Source of the DNA: an uncultured Pseudomonadota bacterium
GTDB lineage: Bacteria; Lernaellota; Lernaellaia; Lernaellales; Lernaellaceae
Assembly (NCBI GenBank): GCA_937967875.1
Contig: CALBTQ010000220.1
Location: 1 to 6,493, forward strand
Reading direction: 5' to 3'
DNA length: 6,493 nucleotides
The notes beneath the pieces were generated by a model that saw nothing but the letters and a program-made list of their open reading frames with translations, was not told the origin of the DNA and made no database searches. Position numbers and translations under genes: made by a program. This document shows positions 1-5,417 of this stretch, in pieces (position 1 is the first letter of the stretch; the number at the start of each line of letters is the position of its first letter).

Positions 1-845
1 TGGGTTTTCAACGTCGGCTCATTGCAGATATACGCCGCCTTGTTGCGCATCGCCCAGCCGTAAACGTTCACGTCGCTTTCGTCGATGAAATCCTCGACGT
101 ACAGCACTCGCCCGCTGTCGGCGTCGATCTCGGCCAGCAGGTCGATGCTTGAATCCTCACGCTCCAAAACGAAATCGACTTCCCACACCGGCGTCAGTTC
201 GCCGATGAATTTGTAGACCATCTCGACGCCACGGATGACGATCTGCTCCGGATCGACCTCGTAATAATCGGTCAGCAGCAGCGGCAACTGGTCGGTGGTC
301 ACCGCCGGTTCGATCGGCGCGTCGATATAACCCATGTACTCGCCCTGGAGGGCGATCAGCCGGTCCTGCTTGTCGAACGTGGCCGAAAACGCGCTGCCCT
401 TGGCCTCGTAGCCGTTCACGTATTGCGGAAATTTCACCAGCGTGGTTTCGACGCAATCGGGCTCGAACCATTCGCCCTCATGCCAACCGGGCAGCGGCTC
501 GAGCTCGTCGTTGTCGCAACTGTACACGACCTCGCCCGGCCCGAGTTCGGCCGACACCCGCCCGCCCGGCGCGACGGCCAGCCCGAACAGGTCGGCGTTT
601 TCGGCGATAAACGCGGCCACGGTCGTATCGTAATCCTCGGTCAATTCCACCGGCGCGAAATTGTAAATGATGTACGGCCGATCGAACTTGCGGCCCCAGC
701 GCACCTTGGCGTCCGGATGCTCGCGCTGAAAACGATCCCACGCCTGCTGCATCTCCAGCGATGGACGATGGTCGATCACCAATTCGCCCGCTTCTCCGGC
801 ATTGGCCGTGGGCGGAACGAGCAACGATAGTCCGCAAATCACCAT
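1..845 (-). CDS. Secreted protein with FTP/PepSY-type propeptide, probable metalloprotease zymogen (C-terminus off window)
   Basis: The frame is open from ATG at 845 to the window edge (281 residues, no stop), so the C-terminal part is missing. Residues 1-16 form a hydrophobic segment ending in TANA, with likely signal peptidase I cleavage before Gly17. Residues about 76-172 resemble the FTP domain (fungalysin/thermolysin propeptide): AFIAENADLFGL, then KFPQYVNGYEAKGSAFSATF and LIALQGEY. Residues about 180-255 resemble a PepSY-like continuation (PVWEVDFV, then EIDADSGRVLYVEDFID). In M4 and M36 peptidases this N-terminal region acts as chaperone and inhibitor of the catalytic domain, which would lie beyond position 1; no HEXXH is visible here. 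Cys110 and Cys131 could pair. The start is uncertain. ATG845 has no Shine-Dalgarno site and leaves almost no basic n-region. The same frame reads upstream as a good signal-peptide n-region (RVSRASLRVRLYLSICLSLM) back to a TTG at 932, while the well-placed ATG906 is out of frame. A frameshift is possible. The propeptide call is fairly secure; the peptidase family is inferred. Confidence 0.72.
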   Translation of the reverse strand, partial: MVICGLSLLVPPTANAGEAGELVIDHRPSLEMQQAWDRFQREHPDAKVRWGRKFDRPYIIYNFAPVELTEDYDTTVAAFIAENADLFGLAVAPGGRVSAELGPGEVVYSCDNDELEPLPGWHEGEWFEPDCVETTLVKFPQYVNGYEAKGSAFSATFDKQDRLIALQGEYMGYIDAPIEPAVTTDQLPLLLTDYYEVDPEQIVIRGVEMVYKFIGELTPVWEVDFVLEREDSSIDLLAEIDADSGRVLYVEDFIDESDVNVYGWAMRNKAAYICNEPTLKT

Positions 846-849
846 GAGG

Positions 850-906
850 CTAAGGCAGATAGATAGATAGAGACGAACCCTGAGCGATGCACGTGAAACG
901 CGACAT
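850..906 (-). other. Out-of-frame 18-codon ORF behind the best ribosome-binding site of the secreted protein gene
   Basis: ATG at 906 follows a perfect GGAGG (complement of 912-916) with a 5-base spacer. Its frame encodes 18 residues (MSRFTCIAQGSSLSIYLP) and stops with TAG at 850-852, four bases before ATG845 of the main frame. Reading the main frame across the same bases gives a typical basic n-region plus hydrophobic core. Removing one base near the ATG, or one AGAT unit, would join ATG906 to the main frame. It is either the true start separated by a frameshift (biological or an assembly error) or a leader peptide with translational reinitiation at ATG845. Confidence 0.5.
857..871. repeat. 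AGAT tetranucleotide tract (3.75 copies)
   Basis: Three complete AGAT units plus AGA occur in tandem; on the minus strand they read as TCTATCTATC and so on within the signal-peptide coding region of the secreted protein. A four-base unit shifts the frame with each gain or loss. Loss of one unit, or gain of two, would put ATG906 in frame with the downstream protein. At under four copies the tract is shorter than typical phase-variation repeats, so a switch function is only a suggestion. Confidence 0.6.
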
Positions 907-959
907 GAGAACCTCCAATTCGATGCATCCAAACGCCGTCAGCGATACATAACTTATTT

Positions 960-988
960 ACGATAGCAAAGAACCGAAAAGGCGACAA
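960..988 (-). promoter_or_regulatory. Candidate sigma70-type promoter for the secreted protein gene
   Basis: On the minus strand TTGTCG (complement of 983-988) and TATCGT (complement of 960-965) are separated by exactly 17 bases. Each box matches the consensus at four of six positions. The predicted transcript would begin near 953, about 47 bases before ATG906. The site lies in the AT-richer gap between the CPBP stop and the secreted protein gene, where no convincing terminator hairpin is seen, so read-through from the upstream genes is also possible. Confidence 0.3.
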
Positions 989-999
989 GCGGATTATTT

Positions 1000-1761
1000 T
1001 TAAACCGGTTGCGGTTCGTCGGCCGGGGTTTTCTTTTTGACCAGATATTCCCACGGGAACCACCAGAGGGCGAGCAGCGCGAATCCCGCCAGGACCAGGC
1101 CCGAGGTCAGCGGATCGCGCGCGTTCGCCGGCGAAAGCAATCCCGGCCACGGCAGCCCGCCGATCGGCAGGCCCATCATCGGCCCGCAGACGATGTTGAA
1201 GAACAGATGAAACACCACGCACGCGCCCAGGCCGCTGCGCACGTACAGCGAGCCCAGCGCCACGCCGGCGATCAGGGCCGACAGGCCGGCAAAATACGAC
1301 GCCTCCAGGTGCAGCGAGCCGAAGACGACCGCACTGAGCGCGATACCCCAGATGAAGCCGAAGCGTTCCGACAGCGCCGGCAGCAGAGCGCCGCGGAAGA
1401 GAATTTCCTCGCCGAGGGCGATGGCCGCCGAAGCGACGATCGCCGCCGGCAGATAGGTCACCGAGCCGTTCATGCCCGGCCGGGAGCCGATCATCGCGAT
1501 CAGGCACATGGCCAGCGAAGCGGCGATGACGGTCAATTCGGTGATCGGGCTGATGTTGCCGCGCACGGTGAAGATCGTCTTGCTCAGGCCGAAGGCGACG
1601 ATCGGCAACGGCAGCATCATCGCCAGCGCGAACTCCCAATCGCCCGGCCGCGCCGGCAGCACCGACGTCGCCACGCCCATCACCACCAGGTAGATGAACA
1701 ACAGGACGGCGACTTGCCCCAGGTTCGTCAGTTTGCCCAATTCTTCTTTAAGGTAGCTCAT
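1000..1761 (-). CDS. CPBP family intramembrane glutamic/metalloprotease (CAAX protease-like, Abi domain)
   Basis: This 253-residue protein is very hydrophobic, with probable membrane helices near residues 14-35, 43-60, 74-92, 102-117, 134-150, 155-173, 178-194 and 219-236. All three family motifs are present and ordered: EExxxR (E118, E119, R123 in GEEILFRG), FxxxH (F147-H151 in FGSLH) and HxxxN (H185-N189 in HLFFN). These residues form the active site in Rce1-type and bacterial CPBP proteases, so the protein is probably catalytically competent in the cytoplasmic membrane. Bacterial members process peptides or act in bacteriocin immunity; no substrate can be named here. ATG1761 is the first start in frame (an in-frame TGA lies four codons upstream) and sits 14 bases inside the end of the C25 lipoprotein gene, which implies cotranscription and probable translational coupling. 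The tail VKKKTPADEP is basic and probably cytoplasmic. No bacteriocin gene is visible nearby. Confidence 0.9.
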   Translation of the reverse strand: MSYLKEELGKLTNLGQVAVLLFIYLVVMGVATSVLPARPGDWEFALAMMLPLPIVAFGLSKTIFTVRGNISPITELTVIAASLAMCLIAMIGSRPGMNGSVTYLPAAIVASAAIALGEEILFRGALLPALSERFGFIWGIALSAVVFGSLHLEASYFAGLSALIAGVALGSLYVRSGLGACVVFHLFFNIVCGPMMGLPIGGLPWPGLLSPANARDPLTSGLVLAGFALLALWWFPWEYLVKKKTPADEPQPV

Positions 1762-3106
1762 GCCAATATCTCATTGCGGGGTCTCCATATAGATTGAAGC
1801 CGAAGAAGTTCCGCAAATACAAGCCCGTATCGTAAAAATGCCAGGGGAAATACAAATTCATGTACTGCTCTTTGGCGATGCCCAAGCCCACCGCGAAGGG
1901 CGTATTCTTGACGAGGGTATGATCGACCATCACCAGAAAAACCAGGCTGGCTTCGCCCACGTCGCCCGGATGCGTCACGTCGGTCGAGGCGATGACGTGC
2001 ACCGCGCCGTTGATCAGCAACGAGGGCGTCAGGCCGGCCGGATTCTCCAGCGAGCCGTTGGAGCACGCGGTGCTGAACACGACGCTCGGTTCGTCGTCGG
2101 CCAGTTCCGGCGCGTCGGTGTTGCAGAAAAACGCGTCGTCGGCGTAGGCGCACGTCTTGCTGCCGTGGCAGGCCCACATGACAAAGCCGGTTTGATTGGT
2201 CGACCAACGTTCGATGAACGAATCGTGATTCAACAGTTGATCGGGCCACAGCCAGCCGTTGAGCTGGTACATGCGCCAGGAAAGCAGACCCGCCGGTTCG
2301 ACAACCCAGTTGTTGATCATCTGCATGATGATCGCGCTGTCGCCCGGAATCTGAATCGTCCCGGCGGCCAGCAGCGCCTCCCACTTGTAGTCCGGATCGT
2401 CCAAGCTCCAGTTGACGATCTTGTCCACGAGATTGGCCAGCAACGCCGGATCGTCGAAGGGCAAGCGGCCCACGTACATTTCCGGCGTCCAGTCGTATTC
2501 ATCCTCGCCCCATTCGCCGTAATACTGGTCGCCGTCGGCGTTCATGTCGCCACCCAGATCGGAATAGTATAAATCGCTATAGGTCTGGTATTCGTGATGG
2601 TCGTCGGGATCGTGGTGCAGCAGGCGCATCGGCAGCACCTGGTGCGAGCCGACCAACAGCGCGTACTGCGTGCGCGTATCGTCGAGCAGGCTTTGCAGAT
2701 ACGCGCGGATTTTCGCCTGGATGTCCTCGCCCTCGTACTCCACCGCGATGGACTCGGTGTCTTTGAACCACGTGTTCATGCCCTGCCCGGCGTGATAGGC
2801 CAGCAGCGGCTCGACGGTTTCCTCGTGCGTCGCCGCACCCACGACCACGTAGTCGGCGTCCTCGATATATGAATCGTCGTCGGTCGTGTCGTCGTCGGCC
2901 GTGTCGTCGTCGAGCGTATCGTCGTCGAGCGTGTCGTCGTCGGTGGTGTCGTCGTCGAGCGAATCGTCGTCGGTCGCGTCGTCGTCGGTCGTGTCGTCGT
3001 CGGCCTTCGCACCGTCGTCGTCATTGTCGTCATCGTCGTCGCCGCAGGCTATCGCAAAAACCATCAGCAACAGCAAAACGAAACAAATGGGGAGGATGTT
3101 TCTCAC
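1748..3106 (-). CDS. Gingipain-like (peptidase family C25) lipoprotein with Asp-rich stalk
   Basis: From GTG3106 this is 452 residues. Residues 1-20 are a lipoprotein signal (RNILPICFVLLLLMVFAIA), with Cys21 as the likely acylated residue, followed by Gly22 and an Asp-rich stalk to about residue 80. The rest matches a compact C25 fold: YALLVGSHQVLP (residues 148-159), an EF-hand-like loop (D187, N189, D191, G192, E198), MYVGRLP, the putative catalytic His314 in MWACHGS, the putative nucleophile Cys348 in STACSNG, then LLINGAVHVIAST and a terminal NLYGDPAMRYW. In gingipains a His/Cys dyad in this order performs cysteine proteolysis; activity and specificity here are inferred. There is no type IX secretion C-terminal domain, and the protein is much shorter than gingipains. 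The start was chosen because GTG3106 gives a 21-residue signal ending at the lipobox, with AAGGG nine bases upstream; a TTG at 3154 would add 16 residues and overlap the preceding gene. The stop overlaps the CPBP start by 14 bases. Confidence 0.85.
   Translation of the reverse strand: MRNILPICFVLLLLMVFAIACGDDDDDNDDDGAKADDDTTDDDATDDDSLDDDTTDDDTLDDDTLDDDTADDDTTDDDSYIEDADYVVVGAATHEETVEPLLAYHAGQGMNTWFKDTESIAVEYEGEDIQAKIRAYLQSLLDDTRTQYALLVGSHQVLPMRLLHHDPDDHHEYQTYSDLYYSDLGGDMNADGDQYYGEWGEDEYDWTPEMYVGRLPFDDPALLANLVDKIVNWSLDDPDYKWEALLAAGTIQIPGDSAIIMQMINNWVVEPAGLLSWRMYQLNGWLWPDQLLNHDSFIERWSTNQTGFVMWACHGSKTCAYADDAFFCNTDAPELADDEPSVVFSTACSNGSLENPAGLTPSLLINGAVHVIASTDVTHPGDVGEASLVFLVMVDHTLVKNTPFAVGLGIAKEQYMNLYFPWHFYDTGLYLRNFFGFNLYGDPAMRYWHELP
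2871..3005. repeat. Nine tandem 15-base repeats encoding the Asp-Asp-Asp-x-x stalk
   Basis: Nine consecutive 15-base units share a GTCGTCGTC core on the plus strand and differ mainly in the other six bases. Read on the minus strand they encode DDDTT, DDDAT, DDDSL, DDDTT, DDDTL, DDDTL, DDDTA, DDDTT and DDDSY (residues 36-80 of the C25 lipoprotein). The unit length is a multiple of three, so copy-number change would alter stalk length without breaking the frame. A further Asp/Asn block just after Cys21 extends the acidic stretch. Confidence 0.93.
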
Positions 3107-3143
3107 GCTACGCCGCCCTTTCCCACGCCCTGCCGGGCCTGCC

Positions 3144-3524
3144 TCAATCGGCAAACGCCGGATTTTTAATTTCGAAATCGAACTTGTGGCAAACCTTCAT
3201 TTTCTCTTTGACCTGCTTGAGGTCGGCCTGAATGTCCGGATCGTTTTTCCAATGACGAATCGCCTTGATATATTGATCGTAAGTCAGCCCATATCGTTGC
3301 GCAATTTCTTCCTGCACTTCGACGGCGATTTTCATCGCGGCCAGCGAATTGTGCGCCTTCTCGATGCGGATCAGAAACGCCGGTTCGTCGTAGGCTTTGA
3401 TCGTATTCTGAAAAATCGCCAACAATTTTTCCTTGTCGCCCGGCGACGGCGCGCGCTCGCACGCCAGGAACGAGGCAAGGCAGAAAAGCAGCATAAACAG
3501 GGCGATTATCCGGCGCATGGACAC
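3144..3524 (-). CDS. Small putative lipoprotein of unknown function
   Basis: I do not recognise the family. From GTG3524 the protein has 126 residues: a short basic start (MSMRR), a hydrophobic core (IIALFMLLFCLASFLA) and Cys22 in the context FLAC, an acceptable lipobox. The mature part is charged and looks largely alpha-helical, with a segment such as EVQEEIAQRYGLTYDQYIKA and a Lys-rich region before Cys112 and the end KNPAFAD. GTG3524 was chosen because GGAGG (complement of 3531-3535) stands six bases upstream; ATG3518 is an in-frame alternative two codons later. A longer reading from 3584 would bury the signal peptide and is unlikely. It is the first gene of the leftward block, 37 bases before the C25 lipoprotein gene, so a role as partner, chaperone or inhibitor of that peptidase is possible but unproven. 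It probably sits in the envelope. Confidence 0.75.
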   Translation of the reverse strand: MSMRRIIALFMLLFCLASFLACERAPSPGDKEKLLAIFQNTIKAYDEPAFLIRIEKAHNSLAAMKIAVEVQEEIAQRYGLTYDQYIKAIRHWKNDPDIQADLKQVKEKMKVCHKFDFEIKNPAFAD

Positions 3525-3560
3525 GTTCGACCTCCATCGGCACAATCCTTTTAGCATAAA

Positions 3561-3576
3561 TTTCAACGCGTTGGAA
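3561..3576. promoter_or_regulatory. 16-base palindrome upstream of the small lipoprotein gene
   Basis: The half sites TTTCAACG and CGTTGGAA match as an inverted repeat at seven of eight positions. The palindrome lies two bases upstream of a possible minus-strand -10 box, TATGCT (complement of 3553-3558), for which I find no good -35 box. It could be an activator or repressor site for the leftward genes. A repeat of this quality can arise by chance in a spacer of this size. Confidence 0.3.
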
Positions 3577-3601
3577 CTTCGCATCCGACCCGGAGTCTCC
3601 C

Positions 3602-3630
3602 TTGACAGGGGCGCGAATGGTATTTACCTT
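3602..3630 (+). promoter_or_regulatory. Candidate sigma70-type promoter of the ABC transporter operon
   Basis: A perfect TTGACA at 3602-3607 is followed after 17 bases by TACCTT (3625-3630), a weak -10 box that keeps the first, second and last consensus positions. Transcription would begin near 3637, about 70 bases before the ATPase start codon. A weak -10 box overlapping the dyad at 3609-3638 fits a regulated promoter. Confidence 0.45.
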
Positions 3631-3638
3631 TCACGCCC
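3609..3638. promoter_or_regulatory. 30-base inverted repeat, probable operator of the divergent promoter region
   Basis: The left arm GGGCGCGAATGGTA (3609-3622) and right arm TACCTTTCACGCCC (3625-3638) are reverse complements at 12 of 14 positions, separated by TT. The dyad starts two bases after the TTGACA box and covers the spacer, the -10 box and the predicted start point, a classic place for repressor binding. It ends about where transcription would start and has no T-tract on either side, so a terminator or RNA leader hairpin is less likely. No regulator gene is present in the window. Confidence 0.55.
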
Positions 3639-3707
3639 GGATTACGTTGTATTCCGTTTATTGCATTTTCATGCACGCGGCGCCAATCGACTGCGAAGAG
3701 GATTGTT

Positions 3708-4625
3708 ATGATCCAAGTTAAAAACCTGGTCAAACGGTATGAGGATTTCACCGCCGTCGACGACATCAGTTTCGAGGTCGCCAAGGGGAAAATCCTCGGT
3801 TTTCTCGGGCCCAACGGCGCGGGAAAAACCACGACGATGCGGATCCTGACCGGCTTCATGCCGGCCACCAGCGGCGAGGTGAAGATCGCCGGATTCGACA
3901 TCTTCAATCAACCGATGGAAGCGCGCCGGCGCATCGGCTACCTGCCCGAGCATCCGCCGCTGTACCCGGACATGAGCGTACGCAAGTACCTGATCTACGT
4001 CGCCAAGCTCAAGGGCGTGAACAAAAAGGACGTGCCCGGCCGCGTCGATAAGGTGGCCGGCCAGTGCGGGCTGACCGAAGTGCTCGACGCGCGCATCCAG
4101 GTGTTGTCCAAGGGATTCCGGCAACGCGTCGGCCTGGCGCAGGCGCTGGTGAACGACCCCGAGGTGCTCGTGCTCGACGAGCCGACCATCGGCCTGGACC
4201 CGAACCAGATCCGCGAGATCCGCGAGTTGATCCGCTCGCTGGCCGGCAATCACACGGTGATTCTGTCCACGCATATCCTGCCCGAGGTGACCATGACCTG
4301 CGACGAAGCGGTCATCATCAACCGAGGCAAGGTGATCGCCGCCGACACGATCAAGAACCTCACCGAAAAGACGACCGCCGAAAACCGCCTCTTCCTGAAG
4401 CTGGCCGAGTTCGACAACGAAACGCTGTCCCTGTTGCGCGCGACGCCCAACGTCGAAAAGGTGGTCAAGGGCAACGATCGCGGCACCTTCATCATCACCG
4501 GGGACCCGGGCGCCGACCCGGCCGCGGACATCAGCATGCTGGCCCTGCAACACGGTTGGCGGTTGCTCGAACTGCGGCACGAGCGACCGAGCCTCGAAGA
4601 AATCTTCGTCCGCCTGACCAGTTGA
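3708..4625 (+). CDS. ABC transporter ATP-binding protein, GldA-like (ABC-2 type)
   Basis: This 305-residue cytoplasmic ATPase should power export or membrane remodelling with the permease encoded next. It carries Walker A GPNGAGKTT (residues 34-42, Lys40), a Q-loop region where YLPEHPPLYPDMSV (78-91) has Glu81 in place of Gln, the signature LSKGFRQR (133-140), Walker B VLVLDE (153-158, with Glu158 as catalytic base), a D-loop GLD and the switch His189 in STHIL. The LPE form of the Q-loop is common in ABC-2 and GldA-type ATPases, so it is not a defect. Residues about 220-305 are the family's C-terminal extension, ending in LEEIFVRLTS. ATG3708 follows GAGG at 3698-3701 with a six-base spacer. 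It is the first gene of a three-gene operon, with 15 bases to the permease. GldA itself serves gliding in Bacteroidetes, but close homologues occur widely in non-gliding bacteria, so no gene symbol is given and the substrate is unknown. Confidence 0.93.
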   Translation: MIQVKNLVKRYEDFTAVDDISFEVAKGKILGFLGPNGAGKTTTMRILTGFMPATSGEVKIAGFDIFNQPMEARRRIGYLPEHPPLYPDMSVRKYLIYVAKLKGVNKKDVPGRVDKVAGQCGLTEVLDARIQVLSKGFRQRVGLAQALVNDPEVLVLDEPTIGLDPNQIREIRELIRSLAGNHTVILSTHILPEVTMTCDEAVIINRGKVIAADTIKNLTEKTTAENRLFLKLAEFDNETLSLLRATPNVEKVVKGNDRGTFIITGDPGADPAADISMLALQHGWRLLELRHERPSLEEIFVRLTS

Positions 4626-4640
4626 GAGGAGATTGCGGCG

Positions 4641-5414
4641 ATGGGTAACCTGTTTACGATTTGCGGCAAGGAATTCCGGCAGATGTTCAGCGGGCCGCTC
4701 GCTTACGTGGTGATGACCGCCTTCCTGATGCTGACCGGGTTTTTCTTTTACGATCTGTTTTCCAACTACAGTCAGATTCTCGGCTACGCGGGCATGTACC
4801 AGAACCCGGCGATGATGCAGCAGGTCAACGTCAACGACATGATCCTCACCCCGCTGTTTCACAACATCAACATCATCCTGTTGATGATCATCCCGTTTTT
4901 GACCATGCGCCTGTATTCCGAGGAAAAGCGCCAGGGCACCGACGAACTGCTGCTGACCAGCCCGCTGGGCATGAGCCAGATCGTCATCGGCAAGCTGCTG
5001 GCGGCGGTTTTGTTCTACGCCCTGCTGCTGCTGCTGACGCTCCACTTCCCGGCGATCCTGTTCAAGTACGCCAGCCCCGACCTGGGCAAAATGGCCGCCG
5101 GCTACCTGGGATTGTTTTTGATGGGTTGCAGCTTCCTGGCCTTCGGCCTGTTCACCAGCACGGTGACCTCGAGCCAACCGATCGCCGCCGCGTCGAGTTT
5201 CGGCATGCTGCTGATCTTCTGGATTTTGGGTTGGGTGTCGGAAAGCACGCCCGGCACGGTCGGCGATCTGCTGCGCTACATCGCGATGACCGAGCATTTC
5301 GAAAAATTCGGCGAGGGCGTCGTGCGCACCGGCGACCTGGTCTACTTCGTCAGCTTCATCGCCCTGTTCACCTTTTTGGCCACCCGTTCCGTCGAATCGA
5401 CCCGGTGGAGGTAA
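4641..5414 (+). CDS. ABC-2 type permease, GldF-like
   Basis: This 257-residue polytopic membrane protein has about six predicted helices: residues 18-38, 68-88, 114-141, 150-172, 180-199 and 232-247. The cytoplasmic loop EEKRQGTDELLLTSPLG (94-110) is a hallmark of the GldF/ABC-2 permease family and is expected to contact the ATPase. The N-terminal KEFRQMFSGPLAYV (10-23) is the usual amphipathic entry of the family. The length is close to the family's usual size, and no residue looks damaged. ATG4641 is preceded by GAGAGGAG at 4623-4630, which overlaps the ATPase stop codon, so translation of the two is probably coupled. The gene ends three bases before the GldG-like gene. It would form the membrane channel of the transporter; the cargo cannot be read from the sequence. 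Confidence 0.92.
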   Translation: MGNLFTICGKEFRQMFSGPLAYVVMTAFLMLTGFFFYDLFSNYSQILGYAGMYQNPAMMQQVNVNDMILTPLFHNINIILLMIIPFLTMRLYSEEKRQGTDELLLTSPLGMSQIVIGKLLAAVLFYALLLLLTLHFPAILFKYASPDLGKMAAGYLGLFLMGCSFLAFGLFTSTVTSSQPIAAASSFGMLLIFWILGWVSESTPGTVGDLLRYIAMTEHFEKFGEGVVRTGDLVYFVSFIALFTFLATRSVESTRWR

Positions 5415-5417
5415 GCC

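Noticed and set aside
423..837. Open frames on both strands within the first 840 bases
   Set aside because: They are out of frame with the FTP/PepSY-like reading, which is continuous to the window edge and gives a coherent protein.
1000..1012. AACCGGTT palindrome and A/T run at the end of the CPBP gene as a terminator
   Set aside because: The palindrome lies within the last codons, is short and is not followed by a T-tract in the direction of transcription.
1009..1797. Plus-strand open frame (262 codons) opposite the CPBP protease gene
   Set aside because: The product is dominated by Arg, Gln and His; the opposite strand has all three CPBP active-site motifs.
2886..3554. Plus-strand open frame starting with a poly-Ser repeat
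   Set aside because: The Ser runs are the reverse reading of the Asp-rich stalk repeats, and the frame crosses two minus-strand genes and their boundary.
3662..3675. TGCAT-TTTC-ATGCA inverted repeat before the ATPase gene
   Set aside because: The five-base arms are too short and AT-rich to stand out from chance; far weaker than the dyad at 3609-3638.
3945..3950. Glu instead of Gln in the Q-loop of the ATPase as a possible inactivating change
   Set aside because: The LPE variant is usual in GldA and ABC-2 type ATPases, and all other nucleotide-binding motifs are intact.
3669..5297. Long minus-strand open frame (542 codons) opposite the ATPase and permease genes
   Set aside because: It runs antisense to two clear family members, and its product is a Gln/His/Asp/Arg-rich composition typical of a reverse-frame shadow in GC-rich DNA; no domain is visible.
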